NCBI GenBank assembly: GCA_023245755.1
Contig: JAHFJQ010000031.1
Location: 2,151-10,049, forward strand
Direction: 5' to 3'
DNA length: 7,899 nucleotides
Source: an archaeon
Lineage (GTDB): Archaea; Nanobdellota; Nanobdellia; SCGC-AAA011-G17; GW2011-AR17
The translations under genes were made by a program, and so were the position numbers. Under the pieces are notes generated by a model, which was given only the letters and a program-made list of their open reading frames with translations, did not search any database and was not told the origin of the DNA. Shown piece by piece: positions 1 through 6,575 of the stretch (position 1 is the first letter of the stretch; each line of letters begins with the position of its first letter).

Positions 1-2208
1 AAAATATTTGATTGGAAAACAGCACTACTAGCATCTGCATTCTTGACTGTTCTTCCAGCCTATTTGTATAGGACCATTGCTGGAGTTTCAGATAAAGAGG
101 CTATGGCAATGATCTTTTTTTATGCTTGTTTGTATTTTTTCCTAGCCTTTCTGCTTGAAAAAAAGAATTGGAAAGCAATTGTATATAGTGTTCTTTCTGG
201 ACTGGCTTTGGGAGTTTTATGGAGTATTTGGGGAGGAGTTGTTTTTATTACTTCTACAGTTGGTCTTTTTGTTTTGATTTTGATCCTTTTTGACAAATTA
301 AGTGATACACATTTGAAATTTTATACTGTTTTTCTAATATCAACCATTCTTACTTTAGTGCTCTTTTTTCCACAACGTGCTAGTCCTCTTGGCCTTCTTA
401 CAAATCCTACTTCCCTTGTTCTCTTTTTGGCTCTTGCTTTGGGCTGGCTTCATTATGCTAGTTATAAAAAAGATTTCTTTAAAGTTAAAAAATATACTCA
501 AAAACTACCTATTATGCCTGTTTTTGTCAGTTTTCTTTTTCTTGTTCTTTTAGGTTTATGTATTACTCTAGGTCTCTATGGCTTTGGTTTTGTTACAGAT
601 AGAATTGCAAACTTGTATAGCCTTTTGGTATCTCCTTTTTCTGCGAATCGTTGGGCACTTACTGTTGCAGAATCACATCAACCTTACTTTGTTGATTGGG
701 TTGGGCAATTTAGTTTGAGATACTTGGTTATTGTCTTTGTTGGAGCTCTTTTTGTGTTTTATGAACTTTTCAAAGGAGTTGGAAAAAGAGCCTATATCCT
801 CACAGGAGCTTATGCTCTTATGCTTCTTGCAATTGCATTGAATCGTTATTCTTCTTCTTCACCGACTTTTAATGGAACGACATCACTTGCTATTGGGATT
901 TATTTTGGTTCCATTGCCCTATTTCTGATCTATATGGCTTTTTTCTTTTATTCGCTTTATAGAAAAAATGAAGAGTTGTATCATCACATATTTACTCCAG
1001 AACATTATGGTTATTTACTTTTTAGTATCTTATTTATCTTTCTTCTTATCGGTGCAAGAAGTGCAGTCCGACTTCTTTTTGTCTTTGCACCTGCAACTGC
1101 AATCTTTGCTGCAGTGTTCATTTTTTTCTTAGCAGGATATTGCAAAACTATTTCAACAAAAGCTCTTCGTTATGGAATTTGGATTATTTTAGCAGTGCTT
1201 TGTATTATTCTTTTGAATTCTTTTTTTACTTCTGTTGATGCACAAGCATCAAGTGGTGGGCCAAGTTACACTCCTCAATGGCAATATGCTATGGATTGGG
1301 TTAGGGATAATACGGCTGAAGATGCGGTTTTTGCTCACTGGTGGGATTATGGGTACTTTGTTCAGACGGGGGCACATAGAGCAACTTTGAGTGATGGTGG
1401 GAATGCTGAACCTGTTATTAATTATCTTACTGGACGTTATCTGCTTACTGGACAAAATGATACGGAAGCTTTGCAGTTGCTTTCATCACGAAATGCTACA
1501 AATGTTTTGGTAGTGAGTGATGATATTGGAAAGTATGGAGCTTATTCTGCAATTGGTGCTGATGCAAATTATGATCGTTATTCTTGGATTAATGCCTTTG
1601 TTCTAAATACAGATCAAAGTACTCAAGATGTGAACCTTACTACTCTTGTTTTTACTGGGGGTTCTTCTTTAGATGATGGCTTTACCTATGATGATGTGTA
1701 TTTCCCTGCTTACACTGCAGCTGTTGCTGCGTTTGTGGTTCCTCTTCATCTAGATGCGAATAATTCAGCAGTCTCTAGTTTTGAAGATCCTTCTGCTATT
1801 GTGTATTATAATGGAAATTATTTCTCTATGCCTCTTCGTTGTGTTTTCTATGAAGGCGAAGAACACATCTTTTATGAAGAAGGTGAAAAGGAAGGTTTAG
1901 ATGCGTGTTTCCAAGTTATTCCTTCATACAGTTCAGGACAATTAAATCCTGTTGGTGGAGGGTTGTATCTTTCCCATGATGTTTGGAATACTTGGTTTAC
2001 GCATCATTATCTCTTTGGTCAGGATACAGAGTACTTTACTACTGTGTATACTGATGAGCAATCTGTTCCTTTGATGATCTATCAGGGAAGAATTATTGGA
2101 CCCTTGAAAATTTGGTCTGTAACTTATCCGGAGAATTTGACTATTCCAGAGGAGATGTATATTACTGAACTTCCTGAAGGTGTGAATAGTGTTCTTCCTG
2201 GAATGTAA
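1..2208 (+). CDS. aglB: Oligosaccharyltransferase AglB/STT3, C-terminal 735 residues (5' truncated by window edge)
   Basis: This membrane enzyme transfers a dolichyl-linked oligosaccharide to Asn of N-x-S/T sequons on the outer face of the membrane. The frame is open from base 1, so the TTG at 43 is not a real start; the N-terminus, including the first DxD motif, lies upstream. Counting base 1 as residue 1, the second acidic metal-binding motif is D31-K-E33, within a segment resembling STT3 (P-A-Y-L-Y-R-T-I-A-G). About ten or more hydrophobic spans run to residue ~410. The external-loop TVAE (SVSE/TIXE equivalent) is at 221-224, followed by HQP. A soluble C-terminal domain (~415-735) carries WWDYG at 447-451 and a DxxK element at D508-K511. 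The gene ends at TAA 2206-2208 before a T-run, and the Cys-rich gene follows after 60 bp. No frameshift is seen. The family call is very secure; the AglB name follows from the archaeal context. Confidence 0.95.
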   Translation, partial: KIFDWKTALLASAFLTVLPAYLYRTIAGVSDKEAMAMIFFYACLYFFLAFLLEKKNWKAIVYSVLSGLALGVLWSIWGGVVFITSTVGLFVLILILFDKLSDTHLKFYTVFLISTILTLVLFFPQRASPLGLLTNPTSLVLFLALALGWLHYASYKKDFFKVKKYTQKLPIMPVFVSFLFLVLLGLCITLGLYGFGFVTDRIANLYSLLVSPFSANRWALTVAESHQPYFVDWVGQFSLRYLVIVFVGALFVFYELFKGVGKRAYILTGAYALMLLAIALNRYSSSSPTFNGTTSLAIGIYFGSIALFLIYMAFFFYSLYRKNEELYHHIFTPEHYGYLLFSILFIFLLIGARSAVRLLFVFAPATAIFAAVFIFFLAGYCKTISTKALRYGIWIILAVLCIILLNSFFTSVDAQASSGGPSYTPQWQYAMDWVRDNTAEDAVFAHWWDYGYFVQTGAHRATLSDGGNAEPVINYLTGRYLLTGQNDTEALQLLSSRNATNVLVVSDDIGKYGAYSAIGADANYDRYSWINAFVLNTDQSTQDVNLTTLVFTGGSSLDDGFTYDDVYFPAYTAAVAAFVVPLHLDANNSAVSSFEDPSAIVYYNGNYFSMPLRCVFYEGEEHIFYEEGEKEGLDACFQVIPSYSSGQLNPVGGGLYLSHDVWNTWFTHHYLFGQDTEYFTTVYTDEQSVPLMIYQGRIIGPLKIWSVTYPENLTIPEEMYITELPEGVNSVLPGM

Positions 2209-2214
2209 TTTTTT
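2209..2214 (+). terminator. T-run directly after aglB stop
   Basis: Six consecutive T follow the aglB stop codon immediately, with no strong stem-loop. Archaeal RNA polymerase can terminate at such U-tracts. A new candidate promoter begins at once downstream, which fits the end of one transcript and the start of another, although read-through is possible. Confidence 0.45.
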
Positions 2215-2230
2215 CCGAAAATTTTATATT
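2215..2230 (+). promoter_or_regulatory. Candidate BRE/TATA promoter of the Cys-rich protein gene
   Basis: A purine/A-rich BRE-like element (ccgaaa, 2215-2220) is followed by an AT-rich TATA-like stretch (attttatatt, 2221-2230). An archaeal TATA centred near 2227 predicts a transcript start around 2251-2254, just ahead of the RBS. That would leave a leader of roughly 15-18 nt. Confidence 0.5.
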
Positions 2231-2252
2231 CTTGTTCTTCTTTTTCTCTTGT

Positions 2253-2264
2253 AAGGGGTGTGAT
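2253..2264 (+). promoter_or_regulatory. RBS that decides the start of the Cys-rich gene
   Basis: The stretch aaggggtgtgat resembles the archaeal Shine-Dalgarno GGAGGTGAT. Its GGTG (2257-2260) ends 8 nt before ATG 2269. This favours ATG 2269 over the in-frame GTG at 2260, which lies inside the RBS itself. Confidence 0.55.
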
Positions 2265-2268
2265 ATTA

Positions 2269-3066
2269 ATGGAAAAATGGATTCTGATTATTTTAGGATT
2301 ATTATTGTTAGGAGTAGGTATGGTTAGTGCTAGTTGTACGGATAGTGATGGAGGAAATGATGTGTATACTTATGGAACAACAACCAGTACTGAAGGAAGT
2401 GGTGGTATGCCTGCAGGTACGTATACAGATAGTTGTGATAGCTTTGGAGATATATATGAATATGCTTGTCCTACAAATAGTTCTACTGTTGTAGATGTTT
2501 ATTATGTGTCTTGTCCTTCTGGATATACTTGTTCTGAAGGTGCTTGTGCTGAAGTGGTTACAGTATCTACACCATCTTGTGTTGATGCTGATTGTAGTTC
2601 TGGTTATGTTTGTGATACAAGTAGTAATGCTTGTTATACGTCTTGTAGTTCTAATAGCAATTGTGCTTCTGGGTATGGTTGTGATACTTCAACTTCAACT
2701 TGTGTTGCTGACTCTTGTTCTGATAGTGATGGAAGTACAACAGCATATACTACTGCGGGAACTATTACTGCAGTTAATGGTACTACTACAACATATAAAG
2801 ATCTTTGTGTGGGAACTAAGAATCTTAAGGAGTATGGATGTAGTGGGACAAGTGTCACGAGTACTAAGGTTGCTTGTTCAATTGCTGGATTGGGTTATAC
2901 TTGCAGTTCGGGCAAATGTAGAGCTAGAATTACCCGGGCAGCTGAGTATGTTTCTGGAAACTCCTTACCATGGGTCCTTGGAGGATTAGGGTTACTTCTT
3001 TTAGCAGGAGTAGGATACTGGCACTTTAAAGGAACAAAATATTCAAAAATAAGAAGAAGGAAATAA
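2269..3066 (+). CDS. Secreted, membrane-anchored Cys-rich surface protein with A-B-B-A' module layout
   Basis: A 265-residue protein of unknown function. Residues 1-22 form a signal peptide (short charged start, Leu/Ile-rich core, VSAS before C23). The ectodomain has 20 Cys, enough for 10 disulfides. Module A (C23, 56, 67, 82, 88, 93) and module A' (C150, 180, 191, 203, 212, 217) share a C-x-DSDG start, an EYxC core (Cys 2 to Cys 3 spacing of 11 in both) and a final CSxGxC. Between them are two four-Cys units (C104/109/115/122 and C126/132/138/145) of the C-x(4-5)-C-x5-C-x6-C kind, loosely like Dickkopf/EGF folds. Sequons NSS (N70) and NGT (N170) are present. A hydrophobic span at ~234-252 and a basic RRRK tail give type I topology with the Cys modules outside. 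ATG 2269 is chosen from the upstream RBS. It lies just downstream of aglB, so it could be glycosylated by it; that is inference. The coding region is clear, but the function is not. Confidence 0.85.
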   Translation: MEKWILIILGLLLLGVGMVSASCTDSDGGNDVYTYGTTTSTEGSGGMPAGTYTDSCDSFGDIYEYACPTNSSTVVDVYYVSCPSGYTCSEGACAEVVTVSTPSCVDADCSSGYVCDTSSNACYTSCSSNSNCASGYGCDTSTSTCVADSCSDSDGSTTAYTTAGTITAVNGTTTTYKDLCVGTKNLKEYGCSGTSVTSTKVACSIAGLGYTCSSGKCRARITRAAEYVSGNSLPWVLGGLGLLLLAGVGYWHFKGTKYSKIRRRK

Positions 3067-3085
3067 TATTTTTTATTTTTCTTTT
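3067..3085 (+). terminator. T-rich terminator tract between convergent genes
   Basis: After the Cys-rich gene's TAA, the + strand carries T6 (3069-3074), T5 (3076-3080) and T4 (3082-3085) broken by single bases. This is a likely U-tract terminator. It overlaps the stop and last Lys/Glu codons of the convergent GT2 gene, so that protein's lysine-rich C-terminus doubles as the opposing gene's terminator sequence. Confidence 0.5.
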
Positions 3086-3996
3086 ATTAAATTATCTGCA
3101 TCACGGGCCATATTGTTTGTCATCATTTCTCCAAGAAGGCCCAGAGATATTAGTTGTAAACCAGTTAAAGTGAGCAGAACACCTAAAATGAGTAAAGGTC
3201 TAGATCCGATACCTATACCTATAACCCATAAAAAAAACATATAGACATCTATAAGTAAACCTATACCTCCGAAAACAAGACCTACAGTTCCAAAAGCATG
3301 CAGTGGGCGATTTTTATATCCGACTAGGTACTTTATTGTTACAAGATCCATAAGACCTCTTAGAATCCTACTTGAGCCATATTTTGTTACTCCAAATCTT
3401 CTAGGATAGTTTGAAACTACAACTTCTGTATATTTGTATCCCATGTTGGCTACTTGTACGGGAATATATCGATGCAAGTCACCATAGAGGAAAAGATCTT
3501 TTGCAACTTCTTTTCTATAGGCCTTAAATGGGCAGTTATAGTCATGGACTTTTACTTTTGTTATTACATAGGTTAGATTATTGAAAAATAATGAAGGCAT
3601 TCTTTTCAGACGGTCGCCTTTTTCTACATGTTTGTTTTTTTTCCAACCATTAACGAAGTCATAGCCTTCTTTTATTTTGTTTACAAGAAGAGGAATTTCT
3701 TTAGGATCATCTTGCAGATCACTATCCATAGTCACAATAATTTCTTTTGTTGCTTTTTGAAATCCTACATATAAGGCTGTTGCCTTTCCCATGTTTTTTT
3801 TGAGTGTATAGACTTTGATGTATTTCTCTTTCTTGAGTTGCTCCAGAATTTGTGGGCTTTTATCTTTACTTCCATCATCCACAAAAATGATTTCAAAGTC
3901 TTTGGTTATTGCACTAACTACGGGGAGTGTTGCATTGAGTAAAGGAAGGATATTCTCTTCTTCATTGTATAGAGGAAGAACAATTGATAGTGACAT
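3073..3996 (-). CDS. GT2 family polyprenyl (dolichyl)-phosphate glycosyltransferase, DPM1/GtrB/AglJ-like
   Basis: A 307-residue cytoplasm-facing GT-A enzyme predicted to move a sugar from a nucleotide sugar to dolichyl phosphate or a related polyprenyl phosphate. N-terminal SIVLPLYNEEENI leads into the nucleotide-binding VDDGS (D40-D41). The metal-binding DSDLQDDP is at 91-98, the CPFKAYR acceptor-side segment at 155-161, and RRFGVTKYGSSR at 199-210 matches the RxxGxSKY element of this family. Two C-terminal membrane spans (~234-260 and ~266-290) resemble GtrB-type enzymes rather than single-span DPM1. The length is normal and the gene looks intact. The start is the ATG (complement of 3994-3996), which gives the canonical N-terminus. 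It is convergent with the Cys-rich gene (6-bp gap) and divergent from the GPT gene. The sugar (glucose, mannose or GlcNAc) cannot be told from sequence. The family is secure. Confidence 0.92.
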   Translation of the reverse strand: MSLSIVLPLYNEEENILPLLNATLPVVSAITKDFEIIFVDDGSKDKSPQILEQLKKEKYIKVYTLKKNMGKATALYVGFQKATKEIIVTMDSDLQDDPKEIPLLVNKIKEGYDFVNGWKKNKHVEKGDRLKRMPSLFFNNLTYVITKVKVHDYNCPFKAYRKEVAKDLFLYGDLHRYIPVQVANMGYKYTEVVVSNYPRRFGVTKYGSSRILRGLMDLVTIKYLVGYKNRPLHAFGTVGLVFGGIGLLIDVYMFFLWVIGIGIGSRPLLILGVLLTLTGLQLISLGLLGEMMTNNMARDADNLIKEK

Positions 3997-4019
3997 TTGT
4001 TCTTTTTGGCTATATCTTT

Positions 4020-4029
4020 CTTTTTAATT
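4020..4029 (-). promoter_or_regulatory. Weak candidate TATA element for the GT2 gene
   Basis: On the minus strand, aattaaaaag lies about 25-30 nt ahead of the GT2 ATG, and no GGTG-type RBS precedes that ATG. The spacing would suit a leaderless transcript. The element is a poor TATA match, and other AT-rich sites (for example around 4043-4056) are possible. Confidence 0.25.
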
Positions 4030-4105
4030 CTTTTGTTCTTTCTGTATAGAATTTATCCCTGTTAGTGGGTGATTTTTTGTTCTGTTTTTTATCTTAGTAA
4101 TTCCA

Positions 4106-4118
4106 TAATATTTATAAT
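4106..4118 (+). promoter_or_regulatory. TATA-box promoter of the GPT gene, predicted leaderless
   Basis: The 12-mer taatatttataa (4106-4117) is a good archaeal TATA box. Its centre is about 28 bp before ATG 4141, so transcription should begin at or next to the start codon. No Shine-Dalgarno is present. This argues against the in-frame GTG at 4069, which would place the promoter inside the coding region. The same 12-mer occurs before dut. Confidence 0.6.
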
Positions 4119-4140
4119 CCACTATTTGAAATCTTTCTTT

Positions 4141-5124
4141 ATGAAATTTGTGTTGTTATTGTCTGTTCTTCTTTCTTTCTTTGTGGTTTGGTCCCTTACT
4201 CCTTGGTTTATTGCCTACATTACTCGTATAGGCCTTGTTGTCAAGGATCAACATAAAGATGGTAAACCACTTATCCCTATCTCTGGAGGGCTGCCTGTGT
4301 TTTTGGGCATATTCTTTGGAGTTATGTTTGCTGTTTTTGTACAAACTTTTTATTATCACACTACCAATTATCTTATTGACCTTCTTGCCTTTTTGATTGT
4401 TCTTTTTGCAATTACTTTTGTTGGCTTTTTTGATGATTTACTTGTTCGTAAAGATAAAGAAGCAAGCTCAGGATTAAAACAGTGGCAGAAACCTCTTCTT
4501 ACTGCAATTGCTGCTGTTCCTTTGATGGTTATTAATGCTGGAGAAACTGTAATTACTTTGCCTCTGCTTGGGTCTTTTGACGTAGGAATATGGTATCCTC
4601 TCTTTCTTATTCCTCTGGGGGTTATTGGTGCTTCAAATATGGTTAATCTTTTAGCAGGATTTAATGGACTTGAAGCGGGTTTAGGATTTATTTATCTTGC
4701 AAATCTAAGTTTGTATGCGTATATTCATGGCTCACAAGTCGCAGCGCTTATTGGGGCAATTACTTGTGCTGCTCTTCTGGCCTTCCTCTATTTTAATTGG
4801 TCTCCTGCACGTATATTTCCTGGAGACTCTTTAACATACCTTTTAGGTGCTGTTCTTGCTTCTATGGCAATTATTGGAAATATTGAGCTTGCTACTCTTA
4901 TTGTTTCCCTACCCTTCTTTATTGAGTTTGCTTTGAAACTACGTGGAAAATTAAAGAAACAAAGTTATGGGATGTATTTTCATGGCAAAGTGAAGTCTCT
5001 TTATGATCAGGTTTATTCTATTCCCCATTTTTTCACTATAGATGGGAGGTATACTGAAAAACAGGTTGTTCTTTTTGTCTATTTTATTGGGCTTTTGTTT
5101 AGTCTTTTGATTTGGTTACTATGA
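4141..5124 (+). CDS. UDP-GlcNAc:dolichyl-phosphate GlcNAc-1-phosphotransferase-like (DPAGT1/AglH-type GPT)
   Basis: A 327-residue multi-pass enzyme of the polyprenyl-phosphate HexNAc-1-P transferase superfamily, predicted to make dolichyl-PP-sugar, the first lipid-linked step of N-glycosylation. Conserved D36-x-H-K and P-x-SGG (46-50) lie after the first helix, where family members bind UDP-sugar. The catalytic Asp pair is D98-D99 in GFFDDL. The motif NMVNLLAGFNGLEAG (166-180) resembles eukaryotic DPAGT1 (N-x-x-N-x-LAGxNGLEAG) and differs from the MraY/WecA versions. FPGDS (226-230) matches the FxGD loop. About ten hydrophobic spans are visible, ending in FVYFIGLLFSLLIWLL. ATG 4141 is chosen because the promoter lies just upstream and MKF starts the expected first helix. 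The stop overlaps the next gene's ATG (ATGA, 5121-5124), indicating coupled translation. The exact sugar is unproven, but the family is clear. Confidence 0.9.
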   Translation: MKFVLLLSVLLSFFVVWSLTPWFIAYITRIGLVVKDQHKDGKPLIPISGGLPVFLGIFFGVMFAVFVQTFYYHTTNYLIDLLAFLIVLFAITFVGFFDDLLVRKDKEASSGLKQWQKPLLTAIAAVPLMVINAGETVITLPLLGSFDVGIWYPLFLIPLGVIGASNMVNLLAGFNGLEAGLGFIYLANLSLYAYIHGSQVAALIGAITCAALLAFLYFNWSPARIFPGDSLTYLLGAVLASMAIIGNIELATLIVSLPFFIEFALKLRGKLKKQSYGMYFHGKVKSLYDQVYSIPHFFTIDGRYTEKQVVLFVYFIGLLFSLLIWLL

Positions 5125-6014
5125 AAACGTGGAAATTGATTTTGCAGTGGATAGTTATCCTTCTTACTGTTGGGTTCTTAGTATATACTTTGTATGATAC
5201 TTGGGCGCAACTTTCTACGTATACCTTTACTATTTCTTGGGGCTATTTTTTTCTTTCTTATCTCTTTCTTTTTCTTCATTTTCTTCTGATTGCATTAGCA
5301 TGGGGACTCTTGTTACGTGCATTACAAAAACCAGGCGTGCCTATGCTTGCTGCATTGCGTATACGGACGATTTCTGACTTTGCGCGATTTCTTCCAGGAA
5401 GAATATGGTTTATCGTTGCACGAGTGAAATTATGTCAGAAGTACAAGGTTTCTTCTGCTGTGGTTGCTGTGAGTGCGCTTATGGAATCTTTCTTGAATAT
5501 TTTGAGTACGATTCTTCTCTTTCTGGTTATTTTTTTTCTAATTCCTCAGGAAATACTTACGAGATATGCATTTTATCTTTTGTTCTTTTTACCTCTTCCT
5601 TTGATTCTTATGCATCCAAGAATCTTTCAACCTTTCTTACGTTTTGCTTCAAGAATTATGAAAAAAGAATATGTCCCCTCACAGATATCTTATGGTTATT
5701 TACTTTCTCTTCTTTCCGTCTTTTTCCTTGCATGGGTTCTTTTAGGTATTGGATTTTATTTGATGAGTTATTCTTTGTCTCCTCTAGATCTTTCTCTTCT
5801 TTGGCCTCTGACAGGAGTGTTTGCTATTTCCTGGGCTGCAGGTTTTCTTGTTATTATCCTTCCAGGTGGATTGGGATTACGTGAAGCTGTTATGAGTTAC
5901 CTTCTTGCTTTCTATTTACCTTGGCCTGTAGCGATTCTTTTAGCTCTTATTTCTCGACTTTGGTTGGTCAGTGGTGAAATGGTTACTGCGTTTATTTTTC
6001 GCTTTGTGAAATAA
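5121..6014 (+). CDS. Flippase-like integral membrane protein, LPG_synthase_TM/UPF0104 (AglD C-terminal-like) family
   Basis: A 297-residue, almost entirely membrane-embedded protein with about seven or eight hydrophobic spans. The family signature is visible: F90-L-P-G-R-I (90-95) followed by V-A-R-V-K (99-103), an acidic E122 in a helix (the position of the conserved Glu), and PGGLGLREAVM (248-258) near the C-terminus. Relatives form the membrane half of bacterial MprF, where lipid flipping is shown, and the C-terminus of archaeal AglD. Stand-alone members are often annotated as flippase-like, mostly without direct proof. ATG 5121 overlaps the GPT stop (ATGA) and has no RBS, so translation is probably coupled; an in-frame TTG at 5112 is a less likely start. 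The pairing suggests work on dolichyl-linked sugar intermediates, which is inference. No soluble catalytic domain is attached. Confidence 0.85.
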   Translation: MKTWKLILQWIVILLTVGFLVYTLYDTWAQLSTYTFTISWGYFFLSYLFLFLHFLLIALAWGLLLRALQKPGVPMLAALRIRTISDFARFLPGRIWFIVARVKLCQKYKVSSAVVAVSALMESFLNILSTILLFLVIFFLIPQEILTRYAFYLLFFLPLPLILMHPRIFQPFLRFASRIMKKEYVPSQISYGYLLSLLSVFFLAWVLLGIGFYLMSYSLSPLDLSLLWPLTGVFAISWAAGFLVIILPGGLGLREAVMSYLLAFYLPWPVAILLALISRLWLVSGEMVTAFIFRFVK

Positions 6015-6028
6015 GCTTTTTACTCCAG

Positions 6029-6040
6029 TAATATTTATAA
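6029..6040 (+). promoter_or_regulatory. TATA-box promoter of dut
   Basis: The 12-mer taatatttataa lies 14 bp after the flippase-like gene's stop and is identical to the box ahead of the GPT gene. A start site about 25 bp downstream (~6060-6066) would give a leader of roughly 20-28 nt carrying the RBS, so dut is probably transcribed separately from the upstream pair. Confidence 0.6.
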
Positions 6041-6073
6041 CGTCTTTTGCGTTGCACTTTCTTAATAAAATTG

Positions 6074-6080
6074 AAGGTGA
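6074..6080 (+). promoter_or_regulatory. RBS of dut, fixing the start at ATG 6088
   Basis: The heptamer aaggtga matches the archaeal Shine-Dalgarno core and sits 7 nt before ATG 6088. It rules against an in-frame TTG at 6052, which would put this site within the coding region. Confidence 0.65.
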
Positions 6081-6087
6081 AGAAGAG

Positions 6088-6564
6088 ATGGTGCATCAAT
6101 TAAGAATTAAAAAGATCATTGATGATTTGGATAATATTGATTATGGAAGAGAAGGAGATGTAGCTATAGATTTGCGAGCATCTGGTAATTGGATTATTCA
6201 TTTAGATGAAGAGAGAAAAGAAATTTCTCAAAACCATTATGAATTACAACCTGGAGAAAGAGTTCTGATTAAAACTGGAGTAAAGATGGCAATACCTTCT
6301 GGAAATTATGGTCATATTTGTGGAAGAAGTGGCCTAGCTATGAAAAATGGATTACAGCCATTAGGAGGAATTATCGATGAAAATTATAGAGAAGAACTTG
6401 GTGTTATCCTTATGAATTTTGGAAATAAAACCTATACTTTAACTAAGAATGAAAAAGTTGCACAGTTAATCATAAAACCTTATACTAAAGTTACTATTGA
6501 GTATGTTGGAGACTTAGATAAAACAAATAGAGACGTAGGTTTTGGAAGTTCTGGGAAATATTAA
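6088..6564 (+). CDS. dut: Trimeric dUTP diphosphatase (dUTPase)
   Basis: A 158-residue cytoplasmic enzyme that hydrolyses dUTP to dUMP and pyrophosphate, keeping uracil out of DNA and supplying dUMP for thymidylate synthesis. All five dUTPase motifs can be read in order: motif 1 D24-V-A-I-D28-L-R-A; motif 2 P70-S-G-N-Y-G ... G79-R-S-G-L-A84; motif 3 G94-I-I-D97-E-N-Y100-R-E, with the catalytic-water Asp and the Tyr that excludes ribose; motif 4 E122-K-V-A-Q-L-I; motif 5 R148-D-V-G-F-G-S-S-G156. Motif 3 and the glycine-rich motif 5 favour dUTPase over dCTP deaminase. Residues ~32-50 are longer than the short linker seen in many dUTPases. Its own promoter and RBS precede it. It ends 4 bp from the convergent GT39 gene. 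I see no functional tie to glycosylation. Confidence 0.93.
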   Translation: MVHQLRIKKIIDDLDNIDYGREGDVAIDLRASGNWIIHLDEERKEISQNHYELQPGERVLIKTGVKMAIPSGNYGHICGRSGLAMKNGLQPLGGIIDENYREELGVILMNFGNKTYTLTKNEKVAQLIIKPYTKVTIEYVGDLDKTNRDVGFGSSGKY

Positions 6565-6575
6565 TTTTTTAAAAA
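6565..6575. terminator. Shared bidirectional T/A-run terminator between dut and the GT39 gene
   Basis: T6 (6565-6570) followed by A5 (6571-6575) gives a U-tract at the end of the dut transcript. On the other strand it gives U-tracts at the end of the GT39 transcript. Only 4 bp separate the stop codons, so each tract overlaps or abuts the opposite gene's stop. Confidence 0.5.

Noticed and set aside
43..45. TTG as the start of the aglB gene
   Set aside because: The frame is open to base 1, and the flanking residues already belong to a conserved STT3 segment, so the gene runs in from outside the window.
1249..1455. Minus-strand open frame opposite aglB
   Set aside because: It is antisense to the WWDYG region of aglB, has no RBS and looks like a random translation.
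2495..2989. Open frame of 164 codons on the + strand with a hydrophobic, Leu/Val-rich translation
   Set aside because: It lies wholly inside the Cys-rich gene in another frame. The Leu/Val richness is what Cys/Ser/Gly/Thr-rich codons give when shifted, and there is no RBS or family signature.
4069..4140. 24-codon N-terminal extension of the GPT from GTG 4069
   Set aside because: It would place the TATA box inside the coding sequence and adds a segment the family lacks. ATG 4141 fits promoter spacing and the expected first helix.
5405..5884. + strand open frame of 159 codons rich in Phe, Ser and Cys
   Set aside because: It is a shifted frame of the flippase-like gene. The T-rich sequence removes stops by chance, and the real frame carries the family motifs.
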